Shown here in pieces: positions 49,813 to 63,047 of a stretch of 64,000 bases of DNA. Each line of letters begins with the position of its first letter. Position 1 is the first letter of the stretch. The stretch spans positions 12,235,929-12,299,928 of the forward strand of contig CM037838.1 of assembly GCA_021234535.1 (NCBI GenBank). Direction: 5' to 3'. The translations under genes were made by a program, and so were the position numbers. Origin of the DNA: Stichopus chloronotus. Lineage: Eukaryota; Echinodermata; Holothuroidea; Aspidochirotida; Stichopodidae. Below the pieces are notes generated by a model that was given only the letters and a program-made list of their open reading frames with translations, was not told where the DNA came from and did no database searches.

Positions 49813-52800
49813 CCGGTGTCTGACATTGGGTCAAATTAAGTTCAATTGCCATTGCAAGAATTTGCAAATCCATCTTTTCAGGTGCACAAGATTTTGAAAG
49901 CCAAACAATTCTGACTTAGAAACACACGAACATATAAACTAAATCTCAAGAAGCACCGATACCTTACGAAGTAGCCCATAGACCAGGCTTCCTCAGTTAA
50001 ATTTTCTGAAGCACCACATTCCAAAATGTTTCTGATATAATGCGCCACTGATCGCCGTCCTGGGGGAGGGGTATATGGGGAGGGGGCTCCCCTCCCCTTT
50101 TAAAAATCAGTCTGTGGGAAGCACTAGATATATTTACCTATCTTTGAGACAGGATAATTCTTGTCAGAAAAGTTATAAAAAAAGTTACATTTTTCAATAT
50201 TCTCTTAGTAATTTTTTGCTCCACTTCAAACCAAGTCGCGCGCCACAAGTGGCGCGCGCTTCGCTATTTGGGGAAGCTTACTATAGACTAACTGATTAAA
50301 TACTCGGTTATCCTTTACGCCCTTCTCCTCCCCTCCACCCCCCCCCCACCCCCGCCACCTCCCTTCTGCCCCACTTTACCACCGCTCCGACGAATATAGA
50401 TGGTACGTTTTGGAGCAAAAATGTGATCAGGTGTAAATGTTTCGTATTGTCCAAAGTTATTCTGTATTTCGTAAACCAAATAAGGGAGGGGTGGGGCTCA
50501 GAGGTATGAGCGTCCGTATAAAAAAGCAAGATAAAAGTCCATAGAAACATAGAAGGGCAACAAGTATTTGTGAATCCGTTTTGGACGAAAAGATGAACGC
50601 CACGGTGGCAGTGAGGAGCGAATTCATTTTGAAGTCGGTGAGGTCAGTGAATGGCAGTAAACATAAGATTTTGATTCTGTCAAACTTTGGCGAAGGTGCT
50701 ATTTTGCTATAGCAGACGCTGACAAAGAGGAAAACAAGATAAGGTGTGTTCAGATGTGGCGTTTGGTTAGGGTGACGAAGATGCAAAAGACTTGGGAGAG
50801 AGTGTCAAAAGAAAACTCATGGTACTCTTCTAATTCCGGAGGAAAATAACAATAGCCTCAGAAAGTTACCGCCCTTGGAGTGTTGCAAAATTGCACGAAA
50901 CATTATTTCATGTACACAGACGGTACGTTGTGACGTCATATCGTCTGGCATACTGAATCTTTGATTTGGAAGGTCACACTTATATAAAGTCATTTACCGG
51001 GGCCGGGTCTGTCCGCGTTGTGACCGCTCGCAGGAAACGATAGATATTATTCATCAGCTGATACGATGAGTCATGGAGGTCCCAGCGTGACTAAACGCAC
51101 CTGTCAGTAGTCCACTGGGCGGCCATTATTAACGACCATGAATGTTATCACATCATTCTGGCAGTTTGTCATAGCATGTATACATAGAACCTGGTCAAAG
51201 CTATGTTGGCTGTTCTCACATTCGTGGGTACTAAAACAAGTAAACAGCGCATTACGGCACCAACGACTTCCCCGAACGGATTTCTCCTATAACACATTAA
51301 ATCGTGTTTATGAGTGGGGCGAATGTTTTCACGGATCAAGAGATGGAAATTAAAAAACAAAAAGAGAAAACGAAGAAAGAAAGGAAAAAGGAAAGAAGAC
51401 GGAATTAAGCAAAGCGTGGCTATTGAAATTGGCAATGACCAATAAAGGGTCCAAGGAAGCACTAACGTCAAATGAGTCACTTAAAGTATTTATGAGTCAC
51501 AATACAAAATGTTACGAGGATACCTCTTCTCTTTTTTTTTTTTTCTTCATCAGGTGAGGAGAGGCCAAAATATAACCTTTTAAAAAAAGTTTCATTTTTC
51601 TATCTCCCGCCTTGTACATAAGGTCAAAGGTTAATTTCGATCTTATTTTTACAGGATGATTAAATTTCTGTTCAGTTTTAAGTTCTGTTTTTGCTGTCTT
51701 TACTTTGTCATATTGTTCTGTATAAGGGACAAAGCTGAGAACATAGTCCTTTGATGCAGTGCTTTCCCTTTCCACTTACGCCCGCCCCCCCCCCCCCCCC
51801 CCCGCTCCTTTACCACTTCTTTCATGTTGTCTCCCTTAGCCAATCGTTCGACGCGTCTTATCTTTCTGCTTTTTCAGTCCACATTGAGGTTGAAAACTAT
51901 CAAAAAGCAATATTACTTGTAAAACTAGGCCTATGATACCCAAGCTGTATCTATTGTCAATTTTTTCCAATGTTTTTCCACCCATCTGCACGTGTTCTGA
52001 CTCTATGGTCAAGGTTGTAAAATAACTCAATAAGGTCAATAGGAAATTATACAAGGTAAATTGTCTATGAATTTTTATCAAACATTTCTCAATGTAATTT
52101 CTTTCGTGTTTTGACTGTTTCGATGAAAGAAGGAATCTTTATTATCTAAAGAATCGATTTTCGTGACTTTATCACCCTCGATTTGCTACCAACAGCATAC
52201 CGCCGATGAAGGCTCTGAAATTCGGTCACTTTGGTGGTTGACAACAAGATATTGAAAACTACAATAACAACATGCGGATAAACTGAAAGACTATTTGTAG
52301 GAATTAATGTCGCCACTTCAATGACTTTGGCTCTTGCAAAGGGACAGATCTAGAGCAGATATATTCAAATGAACGAAGGGTCTTTACTGCTTGTGGAGTT
52401 AGGCCAAACCTCCCCTCTTTTTTTTTCCTTTATGGGGGGCTCAACAAATCTTGTAAGACAACTCTGAAACAGCAGACTCTACCATGGTAACCAGTGTCAG
52501 CAGGGCAGAGGGTGGGGACTGGGGGCTGGGGGCGGTGGACTTCCATCGGTCTTTTTTCTGATGCACCGCCAGAGTGAATGGCGCCTGTGGAGTCTGGAAG
52601 TTAGGCGACTTTCTGAGATCAACGAATTAGCATTAGCCCAAAATTTTCTGGTACGCCTCGCGCCAACATATGATGCCTATAGATAGTCCTCTCACACATT
52701 TCGCTGTCACACTATCAGGGCGCCACTTGAGCCTTGACTCAACAAGGAAGGTTGCACACTCGGTGCCGCTGATGATAACTCACAGGAAGTATGTTGGTTT

Positions 52801-52975
52801 GGGAAAGAGGGAGGGTAATGACTATTTGGTGGTACCAATACACCCAATGATAACCAATATACAATAGCACGACTCTTTCAAAGCATTAATAGTCATTTTC
52901 ATGTTTTTTTTTATGTTGTTATTTCATTTTTGTGGAAACATATATCGGCTATACCCCCCCCCCCCCCTATTTCAG
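49813..52975. other. No gene recognised
   Basis: Contains poly(C) runs at 50338-50347 and 51785-51803 (C19, the longest), a GC-rich palindrome at 50237-50258 and a TGACGTCA at 50931-50938. Open frames are short and unassigned. Confidence 0.5.
50237..50258. repeat. GC-rich palindrome
   Basis: cgcgcgccac-aa-gtggcgcgcg: 10-bp perfect arms with a 2-bp centre, carrying two GCGCGC hexamers in AT-rich surroundings. Confidence 0.9.
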
Positions 52976-53065
52976 GATGACCCGTTCTTCCTGCAGAGGG
53001 AAGGTGTACCTTCAGTTTCATTCAATACTCAACCAGATGTACTGGGATGCATATCATGGCTACAA
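52976..53065 (+). pseudogene. Possible exon fragment with M28B/transferrin-receptor-like motif
   Basis: A 14-C tract and tttcag form an excellent acceptor. In phase 0 the 90-nt segment reads DDPFFLQREGVPSVSFNTQ and then PDVLGCISWLQ before a possible donor gtgaat. The spacing FxxxxGVPSVSF resembles the PFL-x4-GIPAVSF motif of transferrin receptors and related M28B peptidase-fold proteins. The following conserved Tyr-rich segment is absent, and no flanking exons were found. A second frame is also open here, so chance is a real alternative. Confidence 0.22.
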
Positions 53066-56000
53066 GTGAATAAGATAAATCTGACTTGAAGAGGTAAAAA
53101 CTTTCCACATCCTAGAACTTACGCTGTACTTAATCTGCGCCTTAGTTTACCCCTCCTGTAAACTTTGGTAATCCGAAGGAACCCCTGGGGCGTCTTCTTT
53201 TTCTGGTCAGTTTACTATAAAAATAAAAATTTACGAGGACCCATCCAAGATTTGAAACTATAGCCTTTCGACCCTCAATCTTTTGAACGCTGCATTTCAT
53301 AGCCTGATTATTGGTACTGGTGTATCTCCTTGCGCCACTCGAAATTGTCTCTTATGAAAACATCCAAGCCTTCCAAGGCGCTTGAAAATTGTACAACCAA
53401 CGGTGATGCTTTGTAAGTTGAATCACAAACTGGTAGTTGTGTATCATTACGTGTCCTACATGTCAACATATTCATAAAATTCTCACAGTGATAATATACA
53501 ACTATCAATCTTTCTTTAAGCATACCGTACCAATTGAACTATCATTAAGTACCTTGTACGTCAACCATCAAGTTTTCACAGTGATAATGGACAGCCATCA
53601 ATCTTTCTACAGATAGACCCCATTGGAACTTTTCAAATTTGGTATTTACTTATGCATATTTCACTTTATGGGACTATAAAACAAAACTTTTCCCTCATCA
53701 AAACCGATATATAGCCTACATGTATAAGGGTTTTGATCTGTGGCAGGAAACGTTAACATGATTGGCGTAAAATTCTCACAGTAGGGGACCTGGTGTCTAA
53801 AAGGGTACCTCTCTTACAGTTGATGGGTAAACGTCTGATAGGGGACTATGAAACAAATTGCATTACGTGTAGTATAATATCACTACATAAGGGGAGGGTT
53901 GGTCCAAATAGCACCAAAATTTGAGGAAGGGAGTCTTCCACCCCTACCATTCCCCTGGTGTCTTGACCCTGGTCAACAAAGGAAGGCAATCATGTTTCCT
54001 AACCAACTGGGTCATTGTTCGACTTCTTGGCAGATGACAGCAGGGATGGGGTGACACTGCTAAATTGTTAGGGAATATAGTATATTGCCACAGACCCTTT
54101 AGTCATTGCGATGAACACAAATCTCAAGTTAATGCTAACACCGCATCACGTGAGTATGAATGAGCCTTTCAATCATAAATGGCACATTGAATGGATGGTG
54201 GGGGGGGGGGGGGGTAATAAGCACCTAGGAATCTCACTTTCAGTAATTTATAAACCGTATATTTACCTCTAGTTGTCAGTGTGATGCTATTAGTTATGTA
54301 GCAAGGATGTTATGACAGTTAGGCAAATAAACAAGTGACACTTTAATAAAGGGAAAAGTTTACGAAAAGTATGTTTTTAAAACTAGTACTTAAAGATACA
54401 GGATTCTGGATTTTGCTTTATACAGAGCAATATAGAGCAGGACGGGTAGCCTTCTCTTCACCAAATGAATTCTCACATGCACATAATCAGTATTTTTCAA
54501 TCGTCTATCATTCTATCTCCAAAAATATTGTTTTTTTTTTAGACATGTGATTTTTATTCTTCTAAACAAATGCCTTCATTTCCCTTGAACGCAATATTTC
54601 CCGCCCTTCAAAGAGATCGACAATAATTCAATAAAAGGTAACCACATTGGTTTCCATTGATGATACCGATATCGTCTGCATCACTAAAGATGTTGCTGTT
54701 TGGGAGAATACTGATTTGGTCGAGAAAGACTTTGAGGTCTGTCGTAAGGTTAAAACGGTTTTAAACTGACAACACCTGCAAATATCTGCACACATGTTTG
54801 TTGTTCTTTTTTAATGAAAGTGCTTATTTAACCTTGAATTTTAAGCCATTAGATTGGGATATCTGAGGCTGAGGTTAAATGTTTTGTTAATGAAACTCGG
54901 AGAATCTTACTAATTAACAAGCACCTCAATGGTTCTTTTTGAAGGATGTATAAACTAAAGAAAGAACTACAAATTATACACAGTTATGGGTTTGATCGGT
55001 GTGACGTCATAGATATCCCATCATGCAATGAATGTACCTCTGTGAAAAGAAATTTCTTTACGCTTCTGTGCCTTAGTATATAGATATTTTTAAGCAAGGT
55101 AATGCAACAGGTCTATATACTTCTCTGGATTTAGTTAATATCATCAGGTTAATTAAATAATAACTGAAGTTGTGGCTTTTACAAATATCTATTTTAAGGT
55201 CAGGTCTATGTCAGACGTGATTTGCATATTTTTTATGATTAATTGGCGCAATTTTGTGTAACCTATGACACATTTGCCAGTAACGTTTGACCACCTTACT
55301 AAGTATAGGCTCGCTCCAGATTTCTGCATAAGCATTGATTCGTGTCTCGGTTAAAAGAAAATCAAGTTCGGGTTTCAACTACAGACGAAAATGGGTATAT
55401 GAGCGACGGAAAGACCTTGTAAGCAACTATCGAAATACTGAAAGTTAGACCTGTTTTGAAATAAATCCTCTTTTCGGCACTTAAAAAACTATTTCATATC
55501 TGTTCCTCGCCGCTGCTCGTAAAACATTTTGACAAAAAAAAAAACGACAAAAACATCGTCTGCAGGAAAATACGGAATTGGAAATTGACTCGGTTTAACC
55601 GTTTGGCACCGTGTAACCGGATGCGGTTACATTGATTGAGACACTTCAAAATTCATAAATGATAACACCAAAACTTGTAATACGAGATCTGCCAACGATC
55701 GCAAGAAATGGTCACTGGCTTAATTAAATGTAATGGAAGAAACATGTTGTTCTGTGGTACACACATTTCTATGTTTCACATTCAATGAAACGCATAGCTT
55801 AGCATAAACAAGTTAGAAATAACGAAGTCATTGATAGGAAGGTGGGGGGGGGGGGGGGTTGTGGCAACGTGTCCACGTTGTACGATACACTAGCCTAATG
55901 CTTTGAAGCGTCACACTAATTATCACTAAAAGGACGCTAGAACGTCAACACGCCAGAAATATTCATTTTAACTACCAAATGTGATATATGGGGATGGGGG

Positions 56001-59000
56001 GACAGGGGAGTTGCAGGTGAAGGAACTGCAGCAACTATTTCTGCTCAGATTGTATCGTAAAAGGCCTAAACTTCTGTAGAAAACTGTCAAATTACCTCAT
56101 TGATGATATAAACAGAGATTAAAGTACGTGATGCTACTGAGTTTTAGCAATAACTGCAACTCGAGAAACCACACATTATTAACTTGAGATAATTCATTCC
56201 TTCAAGCAGGCCTGTATCCAGGGTGGGGGGGGGGGGTGTTCAGAGGGTTCGGACGAACCCCGCCCCCACAAGATCTGGAGTTCCGCTCAGCCTATGATAG
56301 TAGGCCTACGTTAGCAACATATATAATGAGTTTTAATTTTGCATGTGTCTTCGGCACTAGTCGGTCATAATTGTAAAATGTTCCACTTGTGGTAAAATCG
56401 AACCCCCCCCCCCCACTGAAAATGCTCCATACGGACCTGCTTCAAGGAAAAACAATGAGAACGTTTCATTCACAATACTTCAACATGCCATTTTGTTTTC
56501 ATCAAAGATTAAAGGGTGAAGTGTCCGCATGCAACGTACCCCCTCCTCGGGCCCCTCCCCCACCTAAGTGAATGCTAGCTTGATTTTACGTCTACATATC
56601 CAAGAAGGAAACGATTGAAGAATGAACTTGCACACAGAGGCAGGCGCATCACAATGATCAACAGAAACGTTTTACCGGCAGTCACGCCGTCACCTGCGTT
56701 CGTACGTGGGACGTCTTGATTTGGTGGTTTGTTTACAATATGGCGAGCCATTAAGGACAAAAACAAAATAAATTGATATAGGCCTACGTGTGAAAGAGTT
56801 TTTGAAGCAACAACGATTTGCTCGTTTAAACTTTTTTTTATCAAAGAAACTGGAAGAATTTATTGTGAATAGTGACATTTTGTATGTTTTACTTCTTCGA
56901 AAGTTGTAACCATGAAAACACATGCAAACATTACGGTCAATGTGTCATAGTGTAAACAAGAAGAGGTTGGCCGAGGAAAATATGGTACCTTTTGCAAGTC
57001 TATAGATTTTATCATATATTTTCACCGAATCTTTGAGATTTCGGATCGGAACCTACCAGCCGCTCACTTCCTCTCTTTTGTTGTTATTGGTATGCTGATT
57101 ACGTAATACCTATAAACATACTGACTGTAACTGACTGCTGACATTGAAATAAGTGGAATAAGTGGTGTTCATCTTACAACAGTAACTATCTGCGCGTCAT
57201 CGACGGCTTTGTAACGGAAACAGCGGATTCTCCACATTGCAACAACATAACACCTACAACGCCAAGTCACTGACTTTGATGATGATGTTTTTTTTAGACT
57301 GTTGACTACAAAGTACTTCTGCTTTTGATTTTTTTTTTTTTTTGTTACGCCACAATCGTCGATCTTCGAACTCGCTAACTTTCCTGTGAAGAGATCGTAT
57401 CACTTCAAGTCACCAATTTATCAAATTTAATGACCCACGAGTGAATAATTTCCTCTTTATTTCACCGTCCGCAACCCATCGTTCTTGTTTTCATAGACAT
57501 AACTTGATTTTGTTAACACATTTCATTTCGGAGAGCGACGTATAGAGAAGATTAATTTGGAAGCGTTTCTCGCTAGCATTGAGGTATCTTCAACAATTCT
57601 TTGCATCTTCTTTTCATTGTCAAAAGTTTGAACTACGATCGTCCATCCTGGACAGGATATTTAAAAGTGTTTCGAAAACGCTTTTCATTTTTCTTTTTTC
57701 CCTCTCTATATTTGCATTTCTTGTGGCCACAAACATGGCACATCTCTCTAAAACGAGTATCAAATGGAAAAAACCGTTTGTTTGGCCACACATGTCAGAA
57801 TGTTTACTCAATTATATGTCAATTTTCTACTCGGTTGAAACAGCTGAAAAAGAAAACACACCTTTAGAGTTTCATTTTATGATCGAGTGCTTATCTCGTA
57901 TTTTTATTTACAGCTCATATATACATGTAGTTGTATCTTTTTCTTTCTTTTTTTTTTCTCTTTCGATTTATTGGGTTCTTGGGGTAATGGATGGTCGGAG
58001 AATAATAGATGTTTTATGGCATCACTGTACAATCGCATTATATTTTATGGTTTCGCTTCACCTGTATAACAGCTTGAAATAGCCCTGAGTTCAAACAATT
58101 GTTTATCGATGGCATAGGTCGTGGAATGCCACCACCGAAAACAAGAAAGAATGGAACCTGACTTCTTATAAGACAGCTGAATATCTTTGAGGTACAGGAC
58201 AGTAGATCCAATAAGAAGGCCTTTACCCGCCTGTCTGCTTGCGTCATGTACCGCTACATGCCTGTACATGATTCTTATACATAATGAAATAATTACAAAG
58301 CACTAAACCTAACCCTAAATCTTCCATGAAGGAATTCCCTAAGGGCGGGGGGGGTGCGAGGGGAAATTCTCCTGTTTGTAATTGTCTGGGAGCTTTCTAG
58401 TGTATATTTAAAAATGTGCGCATGTAAAAAAAAAATCATGTGAAAGTGTTTGCGTGGAAAGTAATCTTTGTGTATATGTCGGGATAAGAGAGGCACTACC
58501 AAGCACAACTACCGATGTACAAATGACGAGCATTATTAGTGTTCAGGTGCTGTCAATATCATATGACCAACTAACCCACTTTGAAGTAAGGTGTTTCCAT
58601 ACACTTTTCCTCACTATCTTCACAATGCATGTACCTTTGCTACTAATGCCACCACACTTTCCCAAAGAGTGACCCTTTTTTGTCCATAGCATGTTATGTG
58701 ATACGTGCACTTTTCAGCACGTCCCCCGATTAACCCACAGACTACATACATTTCAAAGAGTGCGTATAGTACAATTTACTTTCCTTAGAACTACCGAATG
58801 TGGAGAGAAAGCAACCCCCGTTTTGACGGAAGGAACGCCGCTCACTCCTCAGTATTTGTTTTCTTATTGGTCTCTTATTGGTCAGTGTTGACCAATGCGT
58901 GAGAAATTACCTTATTTCATGTTTATGTTGTGTAGCAGACCGCACCGAAGAGGTCACTAGCACTTTTTCGAGCAATCGCCATTGAGTCGATATATTTAGG

Positions 59001-60432
59001 CAGCATTTGAGCCTTAAATTTATTCTGTCTGTTATTGGACAGTTGTAATGTTAGTGCCAGAGTCACAGAAAGGGGCTTCAGATTCCACTTTGCAGCAAAC
59101 AGTCAGCCACAGAGTAACCTCTTCTTAATAAAATGCCCGTATGAAACCTGTGGGTCGAAACGGTCAAATAGTTTACACACGCGTTACCATGGCTACCATG
59201 TTACTATGGTAATGACGGGTGAATACCTCAATCAAGCAGATTTCGAGTGCGCAGACCAAATCTCTAGTTTCTTCCCTCTTTTTTTTGTATTTGTATGATA
59301 TGTTACATAGTGATTATGCTGCAATAATAACACCTAATGGAAAGAATACCACGGTGGCGTTCCGAGCATAACTCCACGTATATGAGTTGCCGACTCCACC
59401 CCCCCCCCCCTCCCCTGCATACCCGACCCTATTCTTTCCAAGTACCAACATGAGCACAAAACATTTCTCGTAAATAAGATTTCGACACATGACACATGAT
59501 GGAAAACAATGTGCTAAACATTAAATGTGAATCACTATTAATTTTTTGTGAAATCTTTGCACACCAATGTGACATGTGAATCTCCAACTTAAAAGTCTTT
59601 ACTTTTATGAGTAATATACAAAAATTCTCGAAAAAGTTATGGCTTTTTGCAGCTTGTTGCAATCAACTACAAGAGACTTTACCCCCCCCCCCCCCAGATT
59701 GTACGGGTACTTGTCAGTGCAGCAGTGAAGATGTATATTTGATTGTTTGCGGAGATATTTAAGCCATTCCAACTTAATCACTGTACATCTGGTCAGCATA
59801 GATAAGCCGGCTGTGAGGGGGCATTTATATAAATCTAATTTATCTGAAACAAAAATCAAAACCTCAAGCAGACCAACTGGCTCCCTTTCTCACAGTGCTG
59901 CCCTGAAGGTATTGCATGAAGCGTGTGTTTAACTACTTGTTAATTGCTTTCGGACTGTTTGTTTCGCTTCAGGAATATTGGTGTAAACAAACAAGTATTC
60001 AAAAGAAAATTACCCCGATAAGCTTTTCCTTAAGTTAAAACAGAGATTAACTGTTTGACTAACCTCTCGTAAGGGATATATAATTCTACTGAAGTAGTAC
60101 TGTACCAAGTTCAAACAAAAATGGATATTGATGATGCACACTCTGTATACACACACAAGCTAATACAGAAAATTTTGTGTGTATTTTTTTTCTTCAAGTT
60201 GGTTGTCAAAACGGTATTTCATTGCCAGCAAACTTTTAGCTACTTTCGAGAAACCTTCCTCACTCAAATTCTTTCCCTTTTGTCTTCCTTTGACACTGTT
60301 TTTTTTTTAACATCTCTCACTTAATTACAATTTCAAGTAATCCAGACAAGTATAAAACAGTAGCTCAATAATACAAGTTTCACTAATGTACAATATAGGC
60401 CTAATGCTGAAGTCAGGAGAAGCAAAAGACTA

Positions 60433-60433
<1 letters not shown>
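53066..60433. other. No gene recognised with confidence
   Basis: Contains six poly(C)/poly(G) runs of 12-15 (54200, 55844, 56225, 56403, 59399, 59682), one TGACGTCA (55002) and two TAGGCCTA (56301, 56779). The longest open frame, 57579-58082 (+), starts at TTG and is hydrophobic but matches nothing I know. Confidence 0.45.

Positions 60434-60504
<71 letters not shown>
60434..60504 (+). repeat. (AT)n microsatellite, about 71 bp
   Basis: Uninterrupted TA dinucleotides except at the edges. Confidence 0.98.
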
Positions 60505-60508
<4 letters not shown>

Positions 60509-61131
60509 TGAGATTGCCCTCCTAAAATGCCAATGTTGCGTCATCAATCAACACAAGATTCATGCAAGACATAGCCGTCGACATGTGACTGTAACGGCAC
60601 AATGCGTGAATGCGTGAAATTCCAGTGACGTCATATAGCGCGGACACAGAACTATTACCACTACCATCAATCTCCAGGCGGATGGGGGGGGGATTCTCTT
60701 GGGGTTTGATTGTTTCAAGACCACCCAGAACAGCAAGAAGTAGAACAACTTCTAGTGGCACCGTTGTCTTAGGAGTAATCTCAGTTGATACATGGACGGC
60801 TTGTTGACAGAAGTGGCTGGAGAACACAGTCTACCATACAAAAACATTGACGGTTAAGTTTGAAATGGCTGGCACCTTCTCCGTTCTGTCGCAAGTCATA
60901 AGTAACTAAATCAAATGTGTTGTGACTCTTTAGCAGTCTCGACTGACTTCGATGGCTATTTGTAGAAAGAAACTTAAGTTGATTTATCCATAAAAACAAA
61001 TGTTGTCGCATTTTACCAGTGTTTGCTAACGTTTTGATCAAACACCCGAATAGTACTTTTCTGATGAAGCTTTTTAATGTACAACTCCAACGATCACTAT
61101 CCGCAAATAATATACGTTCACTTCGATGACG
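60505..61131 (-). other. Two adjoining minus-strand open frames, coding status unclear
   Basis: Minus frame 61041-60781 (reading through MRQHLFLWINQLKFLS) and frame 60827-60522 (reading TPKTTVPLEVVLLLAVLGGL) overlap in different registers. Together they keep the minus strand open for about 500 nt, longer than usual for this AT-rich DNA. No domain recognised and no clear splice pair; they lie downstream of a candidate minus-strand stop and poly(A) signal. Confidence 0.2.
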
Positions 61132-61266
61132 TCATGAAAGATTTTCATTAAAGAGGCCCATTGACTTGAGATTGTCAATTTTGTAGCAAGTTTGAAGAAA
61201 ACCATAGCATGTCAATACAGTACTTTTAATTAGCTTCATCAGCCATGTCTCTATATCCTTTAGAGA
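61132..61266 (-). CDS. Candidate last exon of a minus-strand gene
   Basis: 135 nt on the minus strand following acceptor ttctcacattttcag. It opens SLKDIETWLMKLIKSTVLTC and ends NLKSMGLFNENLS with TGA at 61134-61132, entering in phase 0. A minus-strand ATTAAA lies about 55 nt past the stop (61078-61073). Predicted helical, no family recognised. Phase is compatible with the exon at 63272-63048. Confidence 0.35.
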   Translation of the reverse strand, partial: SLKDIETWLMKLIKSTVLTCYGFLQTCYKIDNLKSMGLFNENLS

Positions 61267-63047
61267 CTGAAAATGTGAGAAATTGTAGTATTTTATGAAT
61301 TGCAGTATTCTATCTTTAGGGAATGCCACTGGTTAACGGCTAATGATGAAAAGTGTCTGGTCACATGTTAGCTGTTATTGATTTAAATCGTTTATTTCCA
61401 CATCTCTGTTATTCCAGTCGTTTGTCAGATACTCAGCGTCTCTTAGTTTGACCATTTACCATCAAGATATGAGTGATGCTCCAGAGGTGTGACAAAATAC
61501 CGTGAATTTTATGAACCAACTTAATAAGCCCCTTTAACTGTTCTTTACACGTGCAATACTTAAACAAATATAAGCACAGTACAGGGAGAACAACGTAAGT
61601 CATCAAGGTTTATCACAGGTAAAGAAACTTTTAGAATGTTTTTTACGAAATGAAATCTTCCGATCTTTGGCTAATTGATGTTAGTGTCATTAAATTTCAA
61701 CGTATCGTTCTTAGGATTTGCGGGTGTGTAAAATTTCAGGACACGTGCAACAATAAACCTTCCAAGTCCGTCCAGTTATGACGTATATGGATTACGGACC
61801 TGGACTGATGAAACGATTTCACTGAGACGCCAGCCTTGTGTGCTTATTCGCAAAACAGATCAAAAATTCTTACACGTAAGGTGTTTTAGTGTTTCTTTTA
61901 AGCTTATACCTTATACAAAAAATTGCGTCATGTCAGGATTCCAAGGACCGTCGGTCACGGAAAGATTTACAACTCATGAAATGAAATCTGCCGAAAAATT
62001 TAATCGTTTAAGCACGAAACTTATCAATGCGAAGTTTACACGCGCGCACAGGGTTACGATTTGTTGTTGTCCAGGTGATGTTGGGAGATTTATGATGATT
62101 AAAAATAAGAATAATTACACTGCCACCCCAAAAAAATTTATTTCCACTCCGTGCTCGAAACTACTTTTCGCTCATGTCTACGCTTCGACTATATTTTGTA
62201 CAACCGAAAGCCGATTGCGTCATAGTGAATGGTCTCCCAACTTCTCTCCCCCCCCCCCCCACCCACCGCGTGTGACGTTTTTGTGTTTAAGGTGGCAGGT
62301 GTTTGTCGTATGTGTCAGGTTGTTTATGGTAAGTTGAGAAGCGGGGAGGGGTGGAAATGAAAGGGAAGGAAGGGAAGAGGAGGGATAAGGAAGGGAATAG
62401 GAGGGGTAAGGAAGGGAATGTGGGTATAAGGGTATATGTTTATTATGATTTCAACGGCCGTTTTAGTTCATAAATTTACTACGGTAATTTCCAGTCCACC
62501 ATGTTCAATGATGGCCCACAGTCTGATAGGTGCACCCCTGCCACTTCTGGTGACGTCACAGGGACTCCTCGATAAGAATATCGAATGGCATTACCATGGT
62601 AACAACTCTGCTAATGTTACTTTACTTTCTTGTGTGTGTGTATTTTTGCATATAGGCGTTCTATTAATTAATGGCGTCCTATTAATTAATTTTTCCATGT
62701 GGCAGTGATCCAAACATTACTAAAAACTTGCTTACGTTTCGTTTACGTTATTGCAATTGAGAACTGGCTGGTACCAAAAAAAAAAGAAAAAACCCTGAAA
62801 ACCCTGAAAACCCAATCAGATTATATCGATATCGTGATTCACATTATGAGGGAAATATGGAAACGAACATTCATGCATGTTGTTAACAAATATAAGCAGC
62901 CCCAAGCTTCAAGTAATTATACGCTATCCAAAACTGAAAAGGACCGCACTTGAGACTGTTGCAGATACTAAAGCAAGAATTTGAAATTTTGAACTACATC
63001 CTGGTGAGTCGAGTCAAAGCCCAAACAAACGTTAACAGGAGATTCAC
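61267..63047. other. Possible intron of the minus-strand gene; no other gene recognised
   Basis: Contains a C13 run (62248-62260), a purine-rich GGAA/GGGA tract (62340-62420), a 19-bp tandem duplication around ctattaattaat (62655-62690) and TGACGTCA at 62551. A + strand open frame at 61840-62337 begins with GTG and is unassigned. Confidence 0.4.

Noticed and set aside
61840..62337. 165-codon + frame ending in a hydrophobic tail
   Set aside because: Begins at GTG, crosses a poly(C) run, and no motif or splice support was found.
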